A stretch of 64,000 bases of DNA from Luidia sarsii (lineage: Eukaryota > Echinodermata > Asteroidea > Paxillosida > Luidiidae), in assembly GCA_949987565.1 (NCBI GenBank), contig OX465107.1:67001-131000 (forward strand). Reading direction: 5' to 3'. The notes under the pieces were generated by a model that made no database searches, was not told the origin of the DNA, and was given only the letters and a program-made list of their open reading frames with translations. Every line of letters starts with the position of its first letter. The first letter of the stretch is position 1. Shown here in pieces: positions 34,449 to 46,200 of the stretch. A program made the translations under genes and the position numbers.

Positions 34449-37400
34449 ATTTACCCCGGAGACCTGTAAAAGTTCCTACAGAAAGGGAGAAACACGACAG
34501 CAAGGTATGGACCACGTATATGAAATATTCAGGGTCGGTATAAAGGTTATACCGCATTGCCCCTAAAGCACGACACAGTATAATCCATCATGCGATACAT
34601 TGGCTACTTCACTTCTTCAAACTGGTCCAAGACCCCGAGGGTAAAACATGCATACAATAGCTTTTGTTACCAAAGTACAGCAGAGACTACTAGTGGTTGT
34701 CTACCTAGCATTTGTATTGACTATATCCAAATAAACACAAATCGTTCTGACAGACTAACCCTTGCCAAGCAAATTTAAGTATTACCGTAACAAAGACTGC
34801 TACGAAACTTCCAGTGGGTTCAAAGAACTATTACACCAGGCGCCAGTAATTGACCACGGAACCATTTAAAGCTAGACCCGTCTGAATGGGTAATACTTGT
34901 TGACTTCTTTTGATTGAGGAGAGGTATTGGCGGGATGAAATGAAAAGAGAAGTAATGATGCACGACTTAATCCGGAAATTACTGGTTCGTCAAGCAGGTG
35001 ATTTCAGATTTCAGTTGAAATAAAACATCTACCTTTCTTATTTACTTCGCCTAATCATACACAGCACCTATACGTACAGTACATAGGTGGAAAATATCAA
35101 ATTTGAGTAGTCATGGTAACCGATGACAATGTTCTCTGATGTAGGTCCAATGGATTGTGCATCCAGGTGTGCTGGGATTCTAGCCTTTGTATAAAGGGCT
35201 CATGGAATTAATTCCACTGAATGAGTACATTGTGGTAAGTGAAAAGGCTGGATTAGTGCGGTGTGTCTATGGGATTAGAATAGGTTAAGCAATGATAAAT
35301 GACATGCTGCTTGCCATTTCGTGGAGCTTTAATTGTCGGCATTACGCAATACACAATATATGAAAAAGGTACTTGGGCCTAATGGTACAGTTCTACGTCC
35401 TTGGGGCTGGCGTTCACCCAGCACCAATCGTAACATGGTTGAGCGCCAGCATGGGATCTACATGCACAACACAATTAACATCCCCAGGCATAACGGTCTG
35501 CAGTCTTGATCATTTCAACTGAAAGTGTTTTTGTAGGACGGTGAAAAAGTACAGCGTACCCAAAGGTATTCAAACCGTATGAAAAGCGGGTTGAACGTTA
35601 TTTGCGAGAGTAAACATGCTCTCGACACCATGCAATGCATATTATTATGATGAACACACGCTGAGTCATATAGCCATGGATGTACAATTACCAAACGCTT
35701 CACTGAAAACCACACAGCACAATGTGTCATCTCGTATCACCATATACAATCGCACGAGAAAAACCCAAACATTACGCGTCCATCTAAGACCATCATCGGA
35801 CCCATAAAACAATTAACAAGACAATATACAACATCTAATTGGAAGGATGCAGTGTTGGGCCTTTGGAAGCGTTTTTCCCCGTGCTTTCTGAACAAATATT
35901 CTAACGACTGAGGGCAACATGCATTGGATATAACATTCATTTGGAACTAACCCTGCGTTCTAAGGGGATATCTTCAGGAAAGAATGATTCTTATCGGGTA
36001 TTGGACAGGGGAGGAGTCTGCAATATCATGCCCGCTTCCTGTACACTGACCATAATACAAATCCTGCAAGGCAAAGATATAGATTCCAATAACACCGTGG
36101 ACTGCACTGCAAAACCAAAGAGAGATATTGGTTTAACATACCCCGCAGATTCTTTCAATCAAAACATCGCATCACTCATCGACAAATCATCTTTTTACGG
36201 ACTTACCCAAATGATGTCAAGTTGATTCCGAGCTCGACCTGATAATTCTATCGAGTCAAGAGAGTGCAGTCTCGGTTTACGTCACGAACCTCAGAAAAGC
36301 ATCTAAGAGGAGCTCAGACAGACCGTTAAGATGGCTTCCACAAATTAATATACTTTGCCGTTGAGACGCAGCAAGAGCGCCTTAGCATTTTACCAGGGCT
36401 TCCAACACGTGGTGCGTGGTAGGCACACAATGGAGTATAGCGTCATTAGCATACACGCCCACGTGACCCGCGTCTGGCCTGGTGGGTAAGAGGGCATTGC
36501 ACTTACCCGTCACTCAGTCAATGGAGTGTGGTTAGCGCTCATGCGTGAGAGTGGAAATTGGTCTTAATATTGAGGCAAACAAACAATGGTGTGAACTATT
36601 AGATTGATATAGTAAAACAGCAATGTAATATTCTTCCTTCGTAAATCTTGCAAACAAAATTAACATCAAATTCCAACTCAGATTGACATTGGGAAGTTAA
36701 AGACCTCTGAATGTGTACCGTCTTGCCCTTCCTGACCCTGTGCTCATACAGCGCTTTGCCCGAGTACTTGCCGGAAAAGAATGTGTATGAACGAGATTTC
36801 AATCCCTTTCTTACCGATTTAATCATTATTATAATTAGCTCTATGGTCAGTACCTTTCACGTCGGCAGTCGTCGGCAAACCGAATTAGGCGAAGGATGTA
36901 AACGTGACCAAAACGAGGGTGCTTTCATGGGGGTATCATGTGCAGACATCGACTCATATCATTACAACATTCAATATTAATGTCATAACTTTAATGAACA
37001 ATCATTACTCTTCAAGATGTGCCTTAGGTATACAGTGGGTCTATAATAAAGGGCAAAGCAGACGCTTAAACTAATTCATTCATCACTTGGATTTAACTAC
37101 GCTTTAAACCTATTATAAATATCTATAACATTAATTGAATTACCAGAGGGCGTTCAATGAGAAAGAAGGCACCAGGGAAGTTTGAAGGATTTTGTTGTTC
37201 GATTTTAAAAGTATGAAAGAAGTTACTTTGGATACTCAACAAGCACGAGCAGACATACATATCGTGGGATTTTAAATTGTTTCAGAGTTCTGTATCTATT
37301 TTATGATATGTGCCGTTTGAAGGATTTACATTATTTCAAAACAGAAATCCTTTTTTTTAGTGGGCCTGACCTTTCTCTTTAATAATTCATGGACGGTATG

Positions 37401-37762
37401 CTGGATTGGCACAAAAGCGAACATTTCAATCGGTAAGCATCGAGGATCATCTACGAAAATCAAAAAAGGTGAAAATTGATAATTTGATAAAAACTTTTCG
37501 CTAACATCGTAAGTAATAATTCACAAAGTAGCCAAGCAGTTGCAACATTGTTTCACTTTACAGATAGGACTTATCAATCATACTCGTCACCTCATCTCAC
37601 AAAACTATTATGAAGATGGTTAACAATTTATTTGGCGGCCGGACTGAACAATTGGGGAATAACATAAGCTCGATATTTATTTGAAGTTGGTGCTACATTA
37701 CAGTATTCAGCGAAGTGACCAGATGGCTTCCAGGTTCGTCCGGATCCAGAGTGATGTCCTTG
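34449..37762. other. Intergenic, no further gene seen
   Basis: Short frames (for example 35941-36225 and 36711-36980) show no motif or splice partners. The first few hundred bases probably hold the 5-prime UTR of the unrecognised gene, and the last part the 3-prime UTR of the EF-hand gene. Confidence 0.4.
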
Positions 37763-40007
37763 TCAAACCTCTACAGCACTTGAGTCCAATACTTGCATCG
37801 ATCGCGAGAATTCTGAAAATCAAACTGATGTTATATGCGATTTCCCAAAGCATTTGAAATGAAGCCATCTTTAAAACCAGATATTTTCTCAATGTAAGGA
37901 AATACTTTGGGTTATTTTAGATTTCTTTTTTTTTTAATCAATTACAGTAAAGGAAAGAAAAAAATATGAGTGTGATGCCAAATAGATACATTATGGTTTA
38001 AAGATGGCCCAGACTTTCAAAACTATTCCGCCAGTAACGATCCCCGCCCTTTGTATAATAAATCAGTTCGTATTCTCATCAGTATGAAATGAATAAGATG
38101 CTGGTTCTCACCTTCTTTGTCGATGACACCATCTTCGTTGGAGTCCGCACGACCAAACATCTTCTCAATCAAGACGGAGGAAAGAGTGGTTCCCGTCATT
38201 CTTTGAATTGCACCCGCGACTTCCGTATAGCTGACAAGCACAAGCAGCAATAAGTGGCTTAGTATGCGATCTTGCCAATAGGTTTTCAATAATTATCGGC
38301 AAACCAAAAGTAAATCATTATTATTTATTATTATTATATATTTTTTCCAAACCGCTGAAAGCTGAATTACAAGGACTATTACATAGTAAAAACATCAAAA
38401 TTACACATAAAGGGGTAACATGAAATTGTTCGCAAATTTCATTAAATAATTTATTAACAAATTGCATCAATTAAAAACATACGGAGTTGATTTTTAAAAA
38501 CTGAGTGTTTCAATTTAAATGTTTCAAATGTGAAAATTGAAGCTACGCTACTTGAGCCCAATTTAACACCAAGATATTACACAGTTCTAGTAAATAAGCC
38601 CTTATGCATATTGCACGCTAAATATAACAAAATATATACAGTAAACCAAGTGCGTGACTTTACCTACATTGATTACAGAGCACTCTGCCTTTGAGAAAGG
38701 TCCTGCTAGGATCGAAACGTCAGGCCCACTAAATTTTGATATTTACAGAGCAATGAAGATTGCACTCACTTCAATATACGATCTCCGTTTGTATCAAAGA
38801 TCTCAAAGGCACCAGATGCCTCCATCTCAGTGGGGTCACGTGACGGTGGGGCCACGGCCTTCGTAAACTCGGCAAAGTCCAACTTCCCATCTCCTACCAA
38901 TGAAAAAGGTCAGTCAGTAAACTCAGTTTGTTGCTGGTATTTTATAAAGGAGCTCAAGATCACATACACAAAATTAGTTGAAGTCAACAGATTGGCAGTT
39001 TGGGTGTTAAACCATTAAACATTCCAAAAAGAAATCCTGCGAAGGTTTTAGCTCAAATGGTAGTCTGAGAAAGTGGAAAAGGGCAAAAAACGCAGTTCTG
39101 TAGTGTAAGAAACAGTTTATTACTAATGAGTAATAAACTCGGTGTTTGAGATTTCTCGAGAAGTACAGCATCTCAGACCGTAAGATTTCAGCATGAGGAT
39201 TCCATCATGACCATCTACAAACTGTGTAAATTAGAAGGAAATCTGTGTACATCGACTCTTTCCGATCTTCCCAATGTTGTATTTAAGTTAAAATCATCGA
39301 GATGATCTGTCAGGATGAAAGAAAAAAATCCCTATAACAAAATCAGAACGGACAAAGTCTGCCTACCGTTTTTCTCCGAGGCTGTAAAGACTGTTTTGAG
39401 TCGTCGAACAAATTCATCCACAGCACTGACGTGATCTGGTCGCTGCAACAGCAACACCAACTCCATAGGCGATAGGTAGCCATCGGAATCAATATCGTAC
39501 ATCTCAAACACCTCTGTAGAATAAATACAATTGAGCATAATAGGCAGGGCTATCTTTTCTCAAAAAAAACATAAATAGCGCCCTCTTTTGGTTTGGATAT
39601 ATTATGAGAGTGATAGACTTTGGCCGTTTTCGAAATTAAGGCTTAGGCTCGGGCTCAGGCTTTGTCTCCGTCTGACAAAACCTGAAAATCCATGCTGTGG
39701 TTTGTTTTCGAATTTGAACTTTTGTTAGCTTGATAGGTACAAAGTATTCACCAAGAAACTGGGGCCAAACACTTGTTTTTAGATGCCTGTGATATCATAA
39801 CGAGTAAGGTTATGACCGAAGCCAGTATGACTTACCAGTATGGGATGGAGATGCAAGAAGCTGCACACGAGCGTTTCTCTTGCGTAGAATGAGTCCTGGC
39901 TTAGGAGCGTGTCTTTGTGAGACAGCAGTAAGGATTGGTAGGCTACAGAGAGCAAGGTATATTGCAGCATAGCGTAGACGCAACGCTGAGGCACGACGTG
40001 TGATCAT
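37763..40007 (-). CDS. Secreted or membrane-anchored four-EF-hand calcium-binding protein
   Basis: Coding exons in order: 40007-39836, 39513-39367, 38893-38770, 38230-38112 and 37812-37763. Phases agree; 612 nt, 203 aa. The N-terminus has a basic start then a hydrophobic run (YAAIYLALCSLPILTA), a signal peptide or signal anchor. Four EF-hand loops follow: DIDSDGYLSPME (canonical, exon 2), EKNGDGKLDFAE (Glu at position 1, split across exons 2 and 3), DTNGDRILNYTE (Arg instead of Gly at position 6, split across exons 3 and 4) and DSNEDGVIDKEE (canonical, split across exons 4 and 5). Loops 1 and 4 should bind Ca2+ well; 2 and 3 may be weak. The spacing suggests a calmodulin-like pair of EF-hand lobes. 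No ER-retention signal is seen at the C-terminus (ends SSAVEV). Exact family unassigned. A 200-bp repeat is inserted just inside intron 1. Confidence 0.87.
38685..38750 (+). mobile_element. Dispersed repeat family B copy
   Basis: CTTTGAGAAAGGTCCTGCTA, GGATCGAAACGTCAGGCCC, then ACTAAATTTTGATATTT. One of the cleanest copies. It lies in intron 3 of the EF-hand gene, antisense to it. Confidence 0.75.
39620..39830. mobile_element. ~200-bp interspersed repeat, copy 1
   Basis: Shares long stretches with 59278-59480: GTCTCCGTCTGACAAAACC, then CTGTGGTTTGT, GCTTGATAGGTAC, AACACTTGTTTTTAGATGCC and TGTGATATCATAAC. The left end AAGGCTTAGGCT and the right GACCGAAGCC are remnants of inverted ends. The right edge is only about 6-10 nt from the intron-1 donor of the EF-hand gene. 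Confidence 0.75.
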
Positions 40008-41744
40008 GGTATAGGTGGCGCTGGTTCAGAATAATAGGATAATAATTGTCAGCAATGCTACAAAAAGAAAGAGTTTGGCCATATGTACATCGTGTAATAA
40101 TTAGAGTTGCCATTAGTGCTTTAGGTTGCATCTTTGATGAGGTGGTAAAGCGTTTGTGTCCGACGTTCCGGAATAATTCTAAGAATTGTTCTCTATTTCG
40201 TTGTTTGAAAAAATACAAGGTAACAGGACGGAGAATCACATCGTCACAATTGTTAGGATTAAAGAATAAAACCGTCTCGTGTGAAACCCGATTCATGCAT
40301 TTTCAAAATGTGCAAATGATAAGTCGGTTTCAAAAGCAAGTTTGTCTACTTACCAAATAAAAGATGAGAGAGGACTATGAGGCTTCAACGTCACACTTCA
40401 TCCGAACGCACTTTCTCCTCGACTTCGTCCAAGTGGAGTCTAGTCTCTCTTTTATAGAGTTTGGAGCCTGATGTTGTTTAACCAAGCTCAGACAGAGTTC
40501 TGATTAAAATGCAAAGGAAGATTGGTCTTAATACCGAGTCTTTTCTGCACAACTATATCGTTGTATAGGACAGATGACGTAGCCAGAGACTCTTGATGGA
40601 AAGTGCGATCAGGGAAAGCTTTATGGTGATCTAAATTCAAACATACTATTAATAAGGTGCGTGGCTTCAAGAGCACAAATAAGAAGGCGTAGGAGTTCTG
40701 ATATCCGCTTTTACTGGAAAGGTTTTGAAGATCGTTATACGCCATTGTTTCAAAACAGTTTTAAATGTTGGTTGTCTTGCACTGGAGATTAATTTACGAC
40801 ACACATAAACGTGTCTTCCGATGTAGACGTGCATCCTGATGCATACATGGGTATACACTGAAAAAGAACAGACTCTTTTTACTCCTCTTAGGACAAGTCT
40901 AGCATTTGTCAACAGAACATGGACTTCTATCAATCAATTACAAACTTCACGAGACATAATTTATTATACATAAAACTGTGCACTATATTCTGTGCCGGTC
41001 AAAGAACCTGTTGCACTGAAAGCCAACTGCATAAATTGGCTGCATTCAAGCTGAGGATTCGTTCATGTCGGTACTTTCGAAAATGACGAAGGTAGAGATT
41101 TTAAAACGGATCCCTATTCCAATTTGCGATGAGTCTTCATTTATATTTTCTTTTTCTTTGTTATCTTGTGCCTCATCCTTTCGTCTGGTTTGACATTTTT
41201 TGTCTAACATACTAAGGTCTGAATTAAGAAACGGTAGATTGCTATGCTTGGCAAGTATACGTTACATTGAGATGAAACTTTTTCCATTTTGGGGGATGTC
41301 TTATTTAAAAGAAAACAGATTTAAAACTCACTGTCTTGTTTGGAGGCTGAACAAATCTGTGGAAATGTTTCTGCGGGATATCGTAAATCTCTCACGGAAT
41401 TGAAGATCACTCGCTAATGGTGCGTGCGTCATTTGTTGGATCAAGGCATTACATCGACGGCATGCATTGTATTGAGCCCACGTTAGTCAACGATTTGCAA
41501 AGCTATTGCGTCTTGTGCTGCCAAGAAAGGGATGGGAAAGCGCGCTTCTGTGTTCACATTTTTCAGAACCACCAACTGATTAATTGTTTGGAACAAACGC
41601 ACAAGAAATAATGTTGAAATGCATTTAATACGTATAGGTGATCAAATCATATAGGTTAATGACAACTTGTTGCTACATACACAAAACGTAATCGAATAAC
41701 TCCAGTAATACACAAAAATATGTACTAAACTGCTTACTGACTGA

Positions 41745-41815
41745 AATAATGACCAACATTTAGGAGGGCCTGACGTTTCGATCCTAGCAGGACCTTTCTC
41801 AAAGGACAAAAACAA
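41745..41815 (-). mobile_element. Dispersed repeat family B copy
   Basis: On the minus strand: CTTTGAGAAAGGTCCTGCTA, GGATCGAAACGTCAGGCCC, TCCTAAATGTTGGTCATTAT, then TCAGTCAGTAAGCAG. It gives the fullest tail of the family. Confidence 0.75.
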
Positions 41816-42414
41816 ATAAAAAGGGGGAAGCGATAGAGATGGGCAGGGGGTAGAGTAGGGATTAGTTAGTAGAGGGAGAAGATCTTCCCCCTCTTGAAAA
41901 GAAGGTCGGTTAACTCACAAAACAAATTCAATTCTAACAAAATTGTACGTGCAACATTTGGTAAAACACTGTAAATACGATATTACATTCGTGAGTATAT
42001 TAGCGATTTAGAAAAAAAATGAAGATTATTCTGTGGTAGACAATTAGTATTGATAATAATTATGGTTGGTTAGTCCTAAAAAACGGAGGAATGATTATGA
42101 TACGTGCACGAAGGACAGAGAAATAACTACAGACCAATAACTTATATAATTAATGTCACTATTCACAACGATACATATGATTAGTTAGTATTATTATTAT
42201 ATGTAGTAAACGTTAACGTTAATTCGAACCTTGGTTATATTGAATAAATGAAAACACGAGTCATGCCAAACAGAATCCGCAATCACACAAAACATATAAT
42301 GTTAACATGTTAATATAGCGAACAAAAATCATCATTCCGAAATGCTGAGCAGCCATTGGCTAAGAATCTTTATTCCTCTAAAGATAAGCTAAGACTATGA
42401 GTTGACTATAAATA

Positions 42415-42535
42415 TTTGGGAGGAAACCATCGAAGGGCTGGATAGCTCAGATGGGATGAGCATTGGTACGCCAAACCAGAGGTCTCGGGTTCAAATCCCG
42501 GTCCATTCAAAGTTTTCTTTGCCATTTAAAAAACC
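42415..42535 (+). mobile_element. tRNA-derived SINE, family A
   Basis: GGGCTGGATAGCTCAGATGG at 42436, then GAGCATTGGTACGCC and GGTTCAAATCCCGGTCC. The head looks the most intact of the family. It is followed by TTTTCTTTGCCATTT and an A-rich end, and lacks the CCA-proximal pairing of a real tRNA. Confidence 0.8.
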
Positions 42536-43089
42536 CCAAATCTTTAAAGATAAAGTATAGGCCTAAATACTCTGCAAAATTATAACAATGAATAATATAT
42601 ACATGGTCCATTTGATCATTGCTTTGCTAAATAATCGCCTGATATGAATAGTGATGAAACAAACGAGCATTATACTAAACAGTGGCAATGACATTATGGG
42701 TATCTCTGTAAGTCAAAAGACATGTTCAAGAAGATAAAGAACAATAGCCTTTACATATCCACGTACCAGGATATACATGTAATAAACTCATCGTCAAAAG
42801 GTTCTAAAGTTCCTGAGGCATAAAACAAGCGTTATGCATCGTCGGAAATGCATAGCCAGGCTGGATTAGGTTATCATGTGATCAATGGGCCGATACGGTG
42901 TAATATTAAATTCACTTCACCGTGCAAAGTCCATATGTCACCATTTTCATTTGATTCCAAGACCTGATGATGACGCAGACAGGATTTGTGTTATGAGACA
43001 TTTGACTTTTCTCCATGAAGCACAGAAATGGACCAATGCCTATGGCGGTGTGCAGTGAAATCATGTATAGAATTGTCTAGTTAAGGAGA

Positions 43090-43149
43090 GCTGCTGGTTC
43101 AGACACTCGACGTTTCGACCAGGATACTCTGATCGTCCTCTTCAAATGT
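43090..43149 (-). mobile_element. Penelope-type tail fragment, third variant
   Basis: On the minus strand: TTTGAAGAGGACGATCAGAG, TATCCTGGTCGAAACGTCGA, GTGTCTGAACC. It has the same pattern as family B (degenerate box, hairpin, GAAACGTC) with unrelated stem sequence. It sits just downstream of the GPCR stop. Confidence 0.6.
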
Positions 43150-43218
43150 TTCTTTGATAAACAGATCACTCTTTCTTTGATAAACAGATCACTCTTTCTT
43201 TGATAAACAGATCACTCT
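43150..43218 (+). repeat. 23-bp tandem repeat, three exact copies
   Basis: The unit TTCTTTGATAAACAGATCAC + TCT is repeated three times without change, ending 9 bp before the GPCR stop codon on the other strand. Confidence 0.95.
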
Positions 43219-43226
43219 TTCTTCCA

Positions 43227-46200
43227 TTAAACATTGGTGTCCATGTCTGATGACATCGCGGCTTTAGTTGCCATGCTGCGATTGGTACAACTGTCCTCAC
43301 CTCTCTGTGAGTGGCGGTGGATCATTAAACACCATAAGGACCTGACCCTTCGACTGAACGCGAACGAAAAAAAGACGAACACACCTTGGAGGGAACTGAA
43401 GATCATGAACAGATACCAGAAGGCGGTTGCACCGGTTGCCATGGCAATGAATCCAAAAATCCACGTGAAGCTCATTACACTTGCTATCTGTATTGAGATA
43501 AAGTTAATAAAAAAAACTGTTGCAAACTGCTCACTGACTACATCAATTTCAAAAGTTAGAGGGCATGACGTTTCGAGCCTAGCAATAACTTTCTCAAATG
43601 CATGTTTTGAGATGGTAGTAAGCAGATTATTATTCGCCATTATTAATACTAGGAAAATAAAGCCACAATTATTGATTCACAATTGGCGGGGTGTTTCATG
43701 TCTTTGATAAATGCTGGCGATTTGTAGGGACTGGTAAATAAAGGTGGGTCTATGAAATGCTTCATATTATAGACCACATACCTTTGCGTAGGTGATGAGT
43801 TCGTTCCATTTTGACTGAATGCAAGATCTGTCTCTTCCAAGTATTCGCGAGCCTTTCCTAGATTCTCGGATTCCTCTCACGGTCCAAGCAAAGCACGCCA
43901 CATTGATTGCAATACACAGCAGCAGAGGCGGCCAAAACAGAACCTTCTTAGACCACGCGGTTAACCAGCAGATGACATCATCATCGTAACCCAAATCTAC
44001 TCTGGTAAATTGGCCAAAATGCAGGATAATGTTTACAACGACAACAAGAAGTGGGAAGCCCCAACCAAACCAACAAAGCCGCAGGAACCTTTTGCGACTC
44101 CCTGACGTACAGACAGTTTTTGAAAATGTGCTGCTGAAATCCCACGAGATAGCCGCCATCCAGGAAAAAGCAGAGAGCCACGCGTAGTGGCTGACAATAG
44201 CCATCGTGGTACACAGCCAAGGGTTGGAAGGATTGACCACCATGAAAGCAAGCAGTGTCGATATCTGAGCGATGCAAAGTATCATTGACAGACTCATAAC
44301 AGCAAACCCTGGGCCATTCCTTAAATCACGAAATACGCAGTATGTTATTAGCGTTGCCACGAGGCCTGTGATTGAAAGGCAGCAAAGAACCACGTTCACA
44401 ATGTTGTCGATACCAGAGAAGGAAATGATTTTCCATGTGGGTTGGTAAGTAACAACAGAACACTCCAACTCTTCTCCACTTGGTAAGATCACGTTCTGCC
44501 CACGGTTTGTCCCTTCGTGGCGATGTTTGTTTGCATGAATGTCACACTGTATGTTCTCAGGTCTGGTACCACACACATGAAACGACTTGGACTTCAGCGA
44601 GCCTTCTGCACTGATGTTATATACAATGTCCCAAGTAGTGTTCACGGGAGATATGAGTACATTTGAGTGGATAATCAAGATGAACGACTCTCCACTGATA
44701 TCAAAAGCTGCCCAATTCGTACCGTTAACATCAAAGCATTCAGTTTCTTTCCAATCACTGGCGTTAACCATAAGTGCATGTTTCGGGGTGAATCCCTTCA
44801 GCATGACCTCTGACACACCGCAATACCCAGCCCAATCAGTCCTCATAGAATCCACATCACAGCCAAACACATAATCTAACAATGACTCTAACTGACTAGT
44901 ATTTTTCAAGGTTGATATCGTCAACTCTGATCGCATTCCATCAATGGTTGGCAAATAGGCGAAGTGTAATGCTAACTCAAGATCGAAGAAAGCTATTGCA
45001 TGTACCACACATGTCAGAGTGTTGCTATTGAAATCTTCGTCACGATCGTATGCATTGGTGGCTGCAAGGAGCACGGTGTGCACTCCTGGTTGGGAATAAG
45101 GAGCTACTTCTGCACGAATCAAAGTAGGGGAGTGTTTAGGTAACTCAATACCAGTCAACAAGGTCTGAGAAATCGCAGGACCCGAAATACTCATGCTCAT
45201 GGCGGGAGGGAGAAAGTCGATTCTTGCACACGCCATGCAGTGAGGATTTCTAAAGCCATTGTAGGGAGCCATATAGGCATCACACGCACTCTGAAGTTCA
45301 ACCTTGGTGTAACAAGTGTCCTCCAGGATCATGCAAGGACGTATCTTGCTTGTATGATTGAATTTCACGACCGAAACCAAGCTAGAATTTGACTGGAATT
45401 CCTTTGAAGCAAGTTCAATTCCCGAGCACTGAGCACAGAACTTATTCTTGAAAGGAATGTCGTAATGCAGCACGGGTTGAACAATGTCCGATATCTGGCA
45501 TCGCTCCCTTACGTCATCATTCACAAAACCTGAATCCAAACAAGATCCAATTAGCTGATAAGACGAACCAGCACTCACACTCAAGCATTGGTAGTAACTG
45601 CTATTCCTTGCAAGATTCGAATCTCCAAAAGAATCGTTCCTGGCAGCGGCGATCTCTGGACACATTGAAATAATGTCATAGCAACAGTCTTTGAACACGT
45701 GACACTCGGCGTCACAAGCACAGCGTGTTGCCGACGGCAGGGCACCACAGCGCTCAGTACAAGATTGATCAGGTGATATGCTGACTGTCACACCGACAAG
45801 TGTCACATCTGTGAAAAAGAAGAGAAGCAAAAATTTCAAAGAATGAATAACTTTAACTGAAGACATTAGAGAATATTTTCCTTTACTTGGGGTTATCTAT
45901 TATAGATGTAGGTAAGCATAGTATTTAAGAAATAACACAAGGAAATGTCAAATGTATTCATTTATTTGAAGATTTATTGCTATTGTCTAGTTCCATAGCT
46001 AGAGGAGAAATCGTATTATTATAGTTCTTGCAGTCAGTGAAAAATGTAGTATTGTAATCGGAACTATCGGCCTATCAGCTTAAATTGTAACAATCTAGGG
46101 ACTTGATTTCTGATATAATTTCGACGTATAGAGTACATACCAAGACTGCAGGTGATTGTCATGTAGTGACCTCCCTGTCGCCTGCATTGGCCATTCGCTC

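Larger units (their letters stand above)
40008..43089. other. Intergenic between EF-hand gene and GPCR, no gene seen
   Basis: Frames such as 40046-40360 and 41417-41611 have no motif or partner exons. The region contains one family-B repeat and one SINE, listed separately. Confidence 0.4.

Noticed and set aside
42436..42512. Functional tRNA gene
   Set aside because: Box A and box B are present, but the acceptor ends do not pair and the same head is attached to a conserved body at many sites: a SINE.
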